A DNA stretch of 8,313 nt. Origin: Ilyomonas sp964658445. GTDB taxonomy: Bacteria > Bacteroidota > Bacteroidia > Chitinophagales > Chitinophagaceae. This document shows, one piece after another, positions 1 through 6,065 of this stretch (within the stretch, counting starts at the first letter, position 1; the number at the start of each line of letters is the position of its first letter). The translations under genes and the position numbers were made by a program. Location of the stretch: contig CAZZZH010000211.1 of the NCBI GenBank assembly GCA_964658445.1, positions 1 to 8,313 on the forward strand. Direction: 5' to 3'. Under the pieces are notes generated by a model that was not told the DNA's origin, did no database searches, and worked only from the letters and a program-made list of their open reading frames with translations.

Positions 1-300
1 GATAGCTAACATGAGAACCATGTTCGCAACATGAGTCATTTTCTATCTTATCGCTAACTGATTGCCGGCAGAATGAGAATTTTGATGATGAACGTAACAA
101 TAAAATCATCATAAGAAGGGGTGTGAAAGCGTCATTTAAAAGAAACATGAGGGTAATAAATGCTGAAAAAGAGGAATGGTAAATGTTAATCGCGATAGCT
201 GAACCTGTTGAAGCATGCCAACCAAACAATATACTCTTATATCTGCTTATCCTTATTTCTTTATCGAATCGCCTACTTTTGGCGTCCCAAATTAGTTTTT
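1..300. other. fabD upstream region, mostly non-coding, with short repeats
   Basis: No convincing gene lies here. The three plus-strand frames meet early stops (at 3-5, 7-9 and 32-34), so at most the last codons of an upstream gene could end at 34. One minus-strand frame is open from about 112 to the left edge, but its translation (MMILLLRSSSKF...) is low-complexity and unrecognised. The octamer AACATGAG occurs three times (8-15, 28-35, 144-151). CATGTT (19-24) can pair with AACATG on either side (8-13 or 28-33), giving two mutually exclusive hairpins. ATGATGA (85-91) pairs with TCATCAT (106-112), and TGCCGGCA (63-70) is a perfect palindrome. The fabD promoter candidate and a possible small ORF fall in the right half. 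The role of the repeats is unknown. Confidence 0.5.
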
Positions 301-308
301 ATGAGTAA
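183..308 (+). CDS. possible 41-aa small membrane protein or leader peptide overlapping the fabD start
   Basis: ATG at 183 opens a 41-codon frame ending in TAA at 306-308, 8 bp inside fabD and in a different frame. The predicted peptide starts MLIAIAEPVEAC and then has a leucine/isoleucine-rich stretch (about residues 17-34) that could form one membrane span, interrupted by Asn29-Arg30. An 11-codon frame (147-182, MRVINAEKEEW) stops immediately before this ATG. The overlap would suit translational coupling to fabD, but the fabD promoter candidate at 274-281 lies inside the frame, so a transcript from it would not carry this ORF. There is no recognised homologue and no ribosome-binding signal. 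AT-rich leader DNA yields such hydrophobic frames by chance, so this is a weak candidate. Confidence 0.15.
   Translation: MLIAIAEPVEACQPNNILLYLLILISLSNRLLLASQISFYE
274..281 (+). promoter_or_regulatory. candidate Bacteroidota -7 promoter element for fabD
   Basis: TACTTTTG matches the Bacteroidota primary-sigma -7 consensus TAnnTTTG exactly. It lies 19 nt before the fabD ATG at 301, so transcription would start around 288 and leave a leader of roughly 13 nt, plausible for this phylum. No good TTTG -33 element sits 17-23 nt upstream (the sequence there is TTAT-like), which lowers confidence. Confidence 0.4.
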
Positions 309-1191
309 ACATGCATACGTATTTCCAGGGCAGGGCAGCCAGTTTTCAGGAATGGGCAAAGCGCTGTATGATAGCAATGAAAAGGCAAAAGAAATGTTTG
401 AGCAGGCAAACGAGATTGTTGGCTTCCGCATCAGCGATATCATGTTTACCGGAAGCGATGAAGACCTGAAGCAAACCAATGTTACCCAGCCTGCCGTGTT
501 TCTTCATTCTGTAATTGCGTATGCGTTACTGGCTGATGCAAAGCCCGACATGGTAGCCGGTCATTCATTAGGCGAGTTTTCTGCTTTGGTGGCCAATCAA
601 ACATTATCGTTTGAAGATGGCTTAAAGCTGGTAAGTATTCGTGCCAAAGCAATGCAGAAAGCTTGCGAACTGGTGCCATCTACCATGGCAGCCGTGCTGG
701 CAATGGAAGACGGAAAAGTAGAAGCCATTTGCGAGGGAATAGAAAACGAATCGGGCGAAACCGTAGTGCCGGCAAACTATAATTGCCCCGGACAGTTGGT
801 AATCAGTGGTTCTATAAAAGGCGTGACAGAAGCGTGTGAAAAACTAAAAGCAGCCGGCGCGAAACGCGCTTTGCTACTGCCAGTGGGTGGCGCTTTTCAT
901 AGCCCTTTTATGAAGCCTGCGCAGGAAGAATTAGCCAATGCGATTAACGCCGCAAAGTTTTCGGATTCTTCTTGTCCTATTTTCCAAAATGTTACAGCAA
1001 AACCTTCAGTAAACCCTGATGAAATAAAGAAGAATTTGATTGATCAGCTAACCGGTGCTGTTCGCTGGACGCAAAGTGTGCAGGCAATGATTAGAGATGG
1101 CGCAACTATTTTTACAGAAGTTGGTCCCGGCAAGGTTTTGCAGGGATTAATTGCTAAGATTGATAAGACTGTTACGGTAAACCAGGGATAA
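301..1191 (+). CDS. fabD: malonyl-CoA:acyl-carrier-protein transacylase (FabD)
   Basis: This cytoplasmic enzyme moves the malonyl group from malonyl-CoA to acyl carrier protein, supplying the extender unit of type II fatty-acid synthesis (EC 2.3.1.39). The 296-residue protein has the usual length and every hallmark: the N-terminal PGQGSQ oxyanion-hole motif (Gln11), the nucleophile elbow GHSLGE with Ser89, Arg114 in VSIRAKAM for the malonyl carboxylate, catalytic His200 in GAFHSPF, Gln249, and GPGKVL near the C-terminus. The start at ATG 301 is chosen because family members begin just before (V/A)FPGQGSQ. The frame stays open back to a TTG at 208, but those 31 extra residues do not look like FabD. 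mqnB starts 12 bp after the stop, so the three plus-strand genes probably share a transcript. The usual fab neighbours (fabH, fabG, acpP, fabF) are not in the window. Confidence 0.97.
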   Translation: MSKHAYVFPGQGSQFSGMGKALYDSNEKAKEMFEQANEIVGFRISDIMFTGSDEDLKQTNVTQPAVFLHSVIAYALLADAKPDMVAGHSLGEFSALVANQTLSFEDGLKLVSIRAKAMQKACELVPSTMAAVLAMEDGKVEAICEGIENESGETVVPANYNCPGQLVISGSIKGVTEACEKLKAAGAKRALLLPVGGAFHSPFMKPAQEELANAINAAKFSDSSCPIFQNVTAKPSVNPDEIKKNLIDQLTGAVRWTQSVQAMIRDGATIFTEVGPGKVLQGLIAKIDKTVTVNQG

Positions 1192-1203
1192 GTTTTTTCG
1201 CTT

Positions 1204-1836
1204 ATGAAGATAACCATTGCCGCCGCTACAAGGTTCGAAATAAAGGAAGAATTGTTGCAAAATGATAAGCACCAGGTTCAATTTTTATATACCGGTGTTG
1301 GTATCTTGTCGTCGGCTGTAAGCCTTACGCAGCATGTGTTTCAGCACCAGCCTGATTTGATTATCCAGGTAGGTATTGGTGGCGCATTTTCTAAAGAAAG
1401 AAGATTGGGAGAAGTAATTGTGGTGGCAAACGAATGTGTAGGAGATATGGGTGTAATGGAAAATGAAAGCTGGCATGATTTGTTTGACTTTGGTTTTGTA
1501 CAGGCGAATGAAGTGCCATATGAAAACCGGTTTCTTCCCAACGATGAACTTGAAAAATATAACGTGCTTTCGCTTGAATCGGTGGTGGGTGTAACCGTGA
1601 ACCAGATTTCAACAGATAAAAGCATGATACACACGCTACAAACGATGTACGATGGCGATGTGGAAAGCATGGAAGGCGCTTCTCTGCATTATGTTTGTAG
1701 ATCGTATGATGTGCCTTTTCTTCAAGTTCGCGGAATCTCGAATTATGTGGGTGAAAGAGATAAGAAGAATTGGAAAATAAAAGAAGCGATTGAGAATGTA
1801 AATGAAGAAGTTCGAAAGATGCTCAACCTTATTTGA
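1204..1836 (+). CDS. mqnB: futalosine hydrolase (MqnB)
   Basis: A cytoplasmic nucleoside hydrolase of the purine-nucleoside phosphorylase / MTA-SAH nucleosidase superfamily. In the futalosine route to menaquinone, MqnB removes the nucleobase from futalosine (EC 3.2.2.26), giving dehypoxanthine futalosine for the cyclase MqnC. At 210 residues it is close to the family's usual size. Visible marks are the N-terminal IAAATRFEI strand, the glycine-rich QVGIGGAF (55-62), the superfamily signature ESMEGA (154-159) with Glu157 placed to bind the ribose, and RGISNYVGERD (176-186), typical of MqnB rather than of MTA/SAH nucleosidase. mqnD follows 27 bp later, which strongly supports the assignment. Whether this enzyme prefers futalosine or aminodeoxyfutalosine cannot be read from the sequence. 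The 12-bp gap after fabD leaves little room for a separate promoter. Confidence 0.93.
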   Translation: MKITIAAATRFEIKEELLQNDKHQVQFLYTGVGILSSAVSLTQHVFQHQPDLIIQVGIGGAFSKERRLGEVIVVANECVGDMGVMENESWHDLFDFGFVQANEVPYENRFLPNDELEKYNVLSLESVVGVTVNQISTDKSMIHTLQTMYDGDVESMEGASLHYVCRSYDVPFLQVRGISNYVGERDKKNWKIKEAIENVNEEVRKMLNLI

Positions 1837-1863
1837 AATGTGAATTAATAAAAAATTTGAACG

Positions 1864-2694
1864 ATGGAATTGAGTTTAGGATTTAGTCCTTGCCCCAATG
1901 ATACATTTATATTCGATGCCTTGGTAAATAAAAAAATTGATACGCAGGGTATTGATTTTACCGTTCACCTGGAAGATGTACAAACGTTAAATAACTGGGC
2001 AAGACAGCGGGTATTAGATGTTTCAAAAATCAGTTACGGCGTGCTGCCACTGGTGTTGAATGAATACATTGTATTAAATAGTGGTGGCGCATTGGGTATG
2101 GGTGTAGGACCGTTGTTAATTGCAAAACATGAAATTCCTGATATACAAAATAAAGACTTTCGCGTAGCGATTCCAGGCAATACTACAACAGCTCACATGC
2201 TGTTCTCACTGGCATTTCCGCATATTGATAGAAAGAACTTTTTAGTCTTTAACCAGATTGAAGATGCGGTATTAGATGGCATGGTTGATGCGGGTGTTAT
2301 CATCCATGAAAACCGCTTTACTTACATGCAGCGGGGACTAGTGAAACTGATGGATTTGGGCGAATATTGGGAGGCGAATACTGGTGTTGCAATTCCGTTA
2401 GGCGGCATCATTATGCGTCGTTCTTTCAGCAGTGAATTGATTGAACAGGTGGATACATTAATTAAGCAAAGTGTTGAATATGCTTTTGCTCATCATCATG
2501 AGCATTTATCCGGTTACGTAAAGGAGCACGCACAGGAAATGAGTGAGGATGTAATGCGGCAGCATATTGATTTGTATGTAAACGATTATTCCATTGCATT
2601 AGGCAGCAAAGGCAAAGCGGCAGTTGCTAAGTTGCTTGAAGTATATGATAGTATCAATCCGGTAGAAGCGTCGTATATGGAGTTGTTTGCGTAA
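1864..2694 (+). CDS. mqnD: 1,4-dihydroxy-6-naphthoate synthase (MqnD)
   Basis: MqnD turns cyclic dehypoxanthine futalosine into 1,4-dihydroxy-6-naphthoate, the ring precursor of menaquinone (EC 4.1.99.29). It is a cytoplasmic protein with a periplasmic-binding-protein-like fold. The 276-residue product carries the family's N-terminal GFSPCPNDTFIFDAL (6-20), SKISYG (54-59), the GMGVGPLL loop (78-85), PGNTTTAHML (104-113) and VIIHENRFTY (145-154). His148 there corresponds by motif to the proposed catalytic base of the Thermus enzyme. PLGGI (178-182) and a helical C-terminal region complete it, so the gene looks intact. It is the last plus-strand gene of the fabD-mqnB-mqnD run and faces the photolyase gene, with 29 bp between the stops. 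Other futalosine-pathway genes (mqnA, mqnC, mqnE) are not here and must lie elsewhere if the pathway is complete. Confidence 0.95.
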   Translation: MELSLGFSPCPNDTFIFDALVNKKIDTQGIDFTVHLEDVQTLNNWARQRVLDVSKISYGVLPLVLNEYIVLNSGGALGMGVGPLLIAKHEIPDIQNKDFRVAIPGNTTTAHMLFSLAFPHIDRKNFLVFNQIEDAVLDGMVDAGVIIHENRFTYMQRGLVKLMDLGEYWEANTGVAIPLGGIIMRRSFSSELIEQVDTLIKQSVEYAFAHHHEHLSGYVKEHAQEMSEDVMRQHIDLYVNDYSIALGSKGKAAVAKLLEVYDSINPVEASYMELFA

Positions 2695-2699
2695 GGCAA

Positions 2700-2733
2700 G
2701 CAACAACTATTTGCAAGTTGCATCTATTTTTTT
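2700..2733 (+). terminator. weak terminator candidate after mqnD
   Basis: After the mqnD stop, GCAAC (2700-2704) can pair with GTTGC (2717-2721), or alternatively CAACT (2704-2708) with AGTTG (2716-2720). A run of seven T residues follows at 2727-2733. Either stem is only 5 bp and the T run starts 5 nt late, inside the end of the convergent photolyase gene. A terminator is expected between convergent genes, but this one is marginal. Confidence 0.3.
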
Positions 2734-4034
2734 ACCGCTTCGCGATAAACACGCAAAGCTCGTTCGCGTGCCATTTGATGGTCAACCATTGGTTTATAAT
2801 CCGGGCTTTTATATTCCGGAACCCATTGTTTAATGTAGTCCAGTTTCTTGTCAAACTTTTTTACCTGTGCTTCGGGGTTGAATACACGGAAATACGGTGA
2901 TGGATCTGCGCCGGTACCAGCGCTCCACTGCCATCCGCCATTATTATTTGCATAATCATAATCCAATAACTTCTGAGCAAAATAGGCTTCACCCCATCGC
3001 CAGTCGATAAGCAGGTGCTTAGCAAGAAACGATGCGGTAATCATGCGAACACGGTTGTGCATGTAGCCAATGGTGTTGAGTTGCCGCATCCCGGCATCGA
3101 CAATCGGATATCCTGTTTTCCCTTCGCACCAAAGCCGAAATTCCTTTTCATCGTTGCGCCATTGAATGTTGTCAAACTTTGGCTTAAAAGCTTTCTCTTT
3201 TTTTACGCCATCACTTTGCCAAAGAATCATCTGGTAGAATTCACGCCAGATTAATTCTTTCAAGTAAACAGCATTATTTTTTTGAGCAAAACTTACCAGC
3301 TTACGAATACTGATCGTGCCAAAACGCAGATGAACACCAAGCCGGCTGGTACCGTCGATGCCTGGCAGGTCGCGGGTTTTATCGTACGTTTTAATAATTG
3401 CTTTATTAAATTCCTTCGACGGAAATCCTTCCTTTACAGTTTCAAAACCCATGCTTTCCAAAGAGGGAAAAGCATTTATTGCTTGTTTATAAAACTGCGT
3501 AAAGTATTTTTCAGTCGGATAGCTTTTTAAGTAAAAGTTGTTAACCTTAGCCAGCCACATTCTGCTATATGGCGTGAACACAGAATATACCTGCCCATTC
3601 TTTTTAGTAATCTCATCTTTCGAAAAAATCACCTGGTCTTTGTATAATTTCAAAATGCTGTTATGCTTTCGCAATAGCTCGTTTATTGCGTTATCTCTGT
3701 CTATGGCATATTGTTCAAAATCTTCATTGGCATAAACGGTTTTAATAGTATACACGGAAAGCAGTTTTTCATACACCTCTTCCGGCTTCCCATAATATAC
3801 TTCCAGTGAGCTTTTGAGCTTTTGAAGAATGGATTGCATATCCTGCAAAGCGTTATAAATAAACTGAACCCGGCGGTCCTTTTTTTCTGCTAAATCATCC
3901 AGAATATTTCTATCAAAAATAAAAACGGGGATTACTTTTTCAACACCTTTCAGGGCATGATACAATGCTGCATTATCATCTAACCGAAGATCTCTGCGAA
4001 ACCACATAATACTTACTTGCGGCTTATCTCTCAT
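2724..4034 (-). CDS. phrB: deoxyribodipyrimidine photolyase, class I CPD type
   Basis: A flavoprotein that uses blue or near-UV light to split cyclobutane pyrimidine dimers in DNA (EC 4.1.99.3). At 436 residues it is slightly shorter than E. coli PhrB. The N-terminal photolyase domain begins with IMWFRRDLRLDDN (9-21). The FAD-binding domain holds GTSRLGVHLRFGTIS (228-242), LIWREFY (261-267), GKTGYPIVDAGMRQL (305-319), MHNRVRMI (325-332), LLIDWRWGE (341-349) and NNNGGWQWSAGTG (363-375). Asn and Trp residues of the flavin pocket and an apparent electron-transfer tryptophan set (Trp302, Trp345, Trp368) are present. It is the second gene of a minus-strand pair: its ATG overlaps the aminotransferase TGA as ATGA (4031-4034), so translation is probably coupled. 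The antenna-site segment NEDFEQYAIDRD (103-114) resembles deazaflavin/flavin-type photolyases more than the folate-type E. coli enzyme. Confidence is high for photolyase and good for CPD rather than (6-4) specificity. Confidence 0.94.
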   Translation of the reverse strand: MRDKPQVSIMWFRRDLRLDDNAALYHALKGVEKVIPVFIFDRNILDDLAEKKDRRVQFIYNALQDMQSILQKLKSSLEVYYGKPEEVYEKLLSVYTIKTVYANEDFEQYAIDRDNAINELLRKHNSILKLYKDQVIFSKDEITKKNGQVYSVFTPYSRMWLAKVNNFYLKSYPTEKYFTQFYKQAINAFPSLESMGFETVKEGFPSKEFNKAIIKTYDKTRDLPGIDGTSRLGVHLRFGTISIRKLVSFAQKNNAVYLKELIWREFYQMILWQSDGVKKEKAFKPKFDNIQWRNDEKEFRLWCEGKTGYPIVDAGMRQLNTIGYMHNRVRMITASFLAKHLLIDWRWGEAYFAQKLLDYDYANNNGGWQWSAGTGADPSPYFRVFNPEAQVKKFDKKLDYIKQWVPEYKSPDYKPMVDHQMARERALRVYREAVKK

Positions 4035-4882
4035 AGTGTATTATATAAGGGTGTAATAAACTGTTCGTACAGTTTTCCTGATGTTTTGTTTGTATAAAAT
4101 GTAGTGCCGCACTGTTTTACCCATTGAATATACCAGCCGCTGTTGGTTAAGAACATTTCGTCGGCATTAAAAATGTCATCTTCCAATATTTTTGTTTCTA
4201 AGAATGAGATGTTTTTTGCCTGAAAACAACTTAATAAATATCGTCTTATCACACCTGCTACGCACCCTTCTGTTAATGCTGGTATAGTAAGAACATTATC
4301 CTTTACAAGAAAAATATTTGAGGTAGTAGCCTCTGCAATTCTATCATGGCAATTTAGCAGCAAAGCATCGTTCAGGTTGTTTGTTTTACACCACATAGCA
4401 GCCATGGCAGAAGGCAAATAGTTGTTGTGTTTGATGTGAGAAAAAGAATCTATTGCTTTACGTGAATCTCTGTAAATATTGAGGTGTAAACCTTCTTCAT
4501 TGAAAGAAGGAAAGGCCGATAGAGCATGGCTTTGAATAATAAAGTTAGGTTGATTATTAACGTCGTGCAAGCCGCCATCACCCCGGAAAATAGTAACTCT
4601 GATGCGAGCCAAATTTTCGTGGTTATTGCTTATCACGAGCTTTTGTATTTGTTCGGATATATAATCTTTGGTAAAAAAAAGGGGTGCAACAAATTGCATT
4701 GTGCGTAAGGAAGAAAACAATCGTTCAAAATGCAGGTTCTGAAGAATAATCTTTCCTCGTATCATCTTCATTGTTTCAAAAACGCCATCACCATATTTGA
4801 AAGAACGGTTGTCTGCCGAGATCAGCAAATCTTCTGAAGAATGCAATTCACCATTAAAAATGAGGAAATGAGATGCTTTCAT
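4031..4882 (-). CDS. class IV (fold-type IV) PLP aminotransferase, aminodeoxychorismate-lyase-like
   Basis: A pyridoxal-phosphate enzyme of the family that holds branched-chain aminotransferases, D-amino-acid aminotransferases and aminodeoxychorismate lyase (PabC, which makes p-aminobenzoate for folate). The 283-residue product shows YGDGVFET (30-37), RIRVTIFRG (93-101), IKHNNYLPS (150-158) with Lys151 as the likely PLP lysine, RIAEATTSNIF (181-191) with Glu184 as the probable cofactor-pyridine ligand, and LTIPALTEGCVAGVIRR (198-214) for phosphate binding. The short length and IKHNNYL context lean towards PabC-like, but substrate cannot be settled by eye. The ATG at 4882 is chosen because the family begins just before a LIFNGE-like strand; the frame extends to a TTG at 4891 that adds only three residues. 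The gene diverges from nif3 across 51 bp and overlaps the photolyase start by 4 bp. Confidence 0.85.
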   Translation of the reverse strand: MKASHFLIFNGELHSSEDLLISADNRSFKYGDGVFETMKMIRGKIILQNLHFERLFSSLRTMQFVAPLFFTKDYISEQIQKLVISNNHENLARIRVTIFRGDGGLHDVNNQPNFIIQSHALSAFPSFNEEGLHLNIYRDSRKAIDSFSHIKHNNYLPSAMAAMWCKTNNLNDALLLNCHDRIAEATTSNIFLVKDNVLTIPALTEGCVAGVIRRYLLSCFQAKNISFLETKILEDDIFNADEMFLTNSGWYIQWVKQCGTTFYTNKTSGKLYEQFITPLYNTL

Positions 4883-4933
4883 GATGAACAAAGAAACTAT
4901 GAAATTTACTACAACCTCTTATCTTTATTTCTT

Positions 4934-6040
4934 ATGACAATTAGTGAAATCATTCAAACACTGGAAGCTTATGCGCCTCCTTCTTATCAGGAAAGCTATG
5001 ATAATGCAGGGCTGCTTACAGGCAATCAGTCATGGCAATGTAGCGGCGTTATTTGTTCCTTAGATGCTACGGAAGAAGTAGTGCAGGAAGCCATCAATAA
5101 CAACTGTAATCTTATCGTTGCGCATCATCCCATTATCTTCAGCGGACTTAAAAAAATCACGGGTAAAAACTATGTAGAGCGAACCATTATTAAAGCCATC
5201 AAAAACGATATTGCCATTTATGCCATTCACACCAATCTCGATAATGTGTACAATGGCGTAAGCCGGCGCATGGCGGATGCCTTGGGTTTACAACATTGCA
5301 AAGTACTAGATCCCAAAATTGGCTTGCTTAAAAAACTGTACACTTATGTTCCGGTTAATGATGCCGAAAAAGTACGAACCGCTTTGTTTGCTGCCGGCGT
5401 GGGAAACATTGGAAACTATAGTGAATGTAGCTTTAATACAGAAGGCGTTGGTACTTATAAACCAATGGAAAATACAAATCCGTACATTGGAGAGCAAGGC
5501 AAACGTTCCGAAACTAAAGAGATAAAACTAGAGATGATCTTTGAAGCACATCGACAACAGCAGGTAATTCAGGCATTGTTGCAGTCGCATCCTTATGAAG
5601 AAGTAGCATACGATATTGTTTCATTGGACAATGCTTATCAGAATGTTGGCAGCGGAATCATAGGAGAGTTGAAAACGGAAATAAATGAGCAGACTTTATT
5701 AGAAAAAGTTGTAAAAGTGTTCGGTTTATCAGCCATGAAACATACAAAGTTTTTGAAGCGAAACGTTAAAAAGATTGCCCTCTGCGGAGGCTCTGGTTTT
5801 TTCTTACTAAAGAAGGCAATTGCTGCAAATGCTGATGTTTACATTACTTCCGATGTAAAATACCACGAATTCTTCGACGCAGATAATAAGATTTTATTAG
5901 CTGATATCGGGCATTGGGAAAGCGAACAATTTACCATTGATCTATTACACGATATTTTAATAGATAAATTTCATAACTTTGCCGTCCTTAAAACTGGAGT
6001 AAAGACCAATCCGGTGGAATATCTAGACCATAGGTTTTGA
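4934..6040 (+). CDS. Nif3-like dinuclear metal centre protein (YqfO/YbgI family) with inserted PII-like domain
   Basis: A member of the widespread NIF3 family, often labelled 'GTP cyclohydrolase I type 2', though its physiological role is unsettled. The fold forms rings around a two-metal site. The ligands are visible: the His pair in VAHHPIIF (His64, His65), Asp103 in HTNLDN, and His327 and Glu331 in DIGHWESEQ. DNAGLL (23-28) is the conserved N-terminal motif. Residues about 133-230 form the inserted domain typical of YqfO-type members, including the GVGTYKP segment (171-177) and HPYEEVAYD (219-227). The length of 368 residues fits this longer subclass. I start at ATG 4934 because MTISEIIQTLE is the normal family N-terminus. 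The frame is open back to 4841, but that would overlap the divergent aminotransferase and add 31 atypical residues. The zinc-ribbon gene follows 25 bp later. Confidence 0.92.
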   Translation: MTISEIIQTLEAYAPPSYQESYDNAGLLTGNQSWQCSGVICSLDATEEVVQEAINNNCNLIVAHHPIIFSGLKKITGKNYVERTIIKAIKNDIAIYAIHTNLDNVYNGVSRRMADALGLQHCKVLDPKIGLLKKLYTYVPVNDAEKVRTALFAAGVGNIGNYSECSFNTEGVGTYKPMENTNPYIGEQGKRSETKEIKLEMIFEAHRQQQVIQALLQSHPYEEVAYDIVSLDNAYQNVGSGIIGELKTEINEQTLLEKVVKVFGLSAMKHTKFLKRNVKKIALCGGSGFFLLKKAIAANADVYITSDVKYHEFFDADNKILLADIGHWESEQFTIDLLHDILIDKFHNFAVLKTGVKTNPVEYLDHRF

Positions 6041-6044
6041 GAAA

Positions 6045-6054
6045 ACTATATAGT
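6045..6054. repeat. 10-bp perfect palindrome in the nif3-zinc-ribbon gap
   Basis: ACTATATAGT reads the same on both strands and fills much of the 25-bp gap between the nif3-like stop and the next ATG at 6066. It is too short and AT-rich to be a terminator. It could be a small operator or simply chance. Confidence 0.3.
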
Positions 6055-6065
6055 GTAAATACAAT

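Noticed and set aside
1..112. Minus-strand frame open to the left edge, starting MMILLLRSSSK
   Set aside because: Short, low-complexity and unrecognised, and it covers the hairpin repeats; not supportable without sequence further left.
208..300. N-terminal extension of fabD from a TTG at 208
   Set aside because: The 31 extra residues have no FabD counterpart; the conserved N-terminus starts at ATG 301, and the promoter motif at 274-281 lies inside the extension.
1189..1196. TAAGTTTT as an internal promoter for mqnB
   Set aside because: It matches TAnnTTTG only in part, overlaps the fabD stop codon, and has no convincing upstream element.
2718..3735. Several 60-82-codon plus-strand frames opposite the photolyase
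   Set aside because: All lie inside a well-conserved photolyase gene on the other strand and look like out-of-frame translations.
4889..4927. Divergent promoter motifs between the aminotransferase and nif3 (TTTCTTTG on minus at 4889-4896, TATCTTTA on plus at 4920-4927)
   Set aside because: Each misses one consensus base, lacks a properly spaced -33 box, and lies about 6 nt from its start codon, so the match may be chance in AT-rich DNA.
4841..4933. Longer start for the nif3-like gene at 4841
   Set aside because: It would overlap the divergent aminotransferase and add residues with no family match; MTISEIIQTLE at 4934 is the typical N-terminus.
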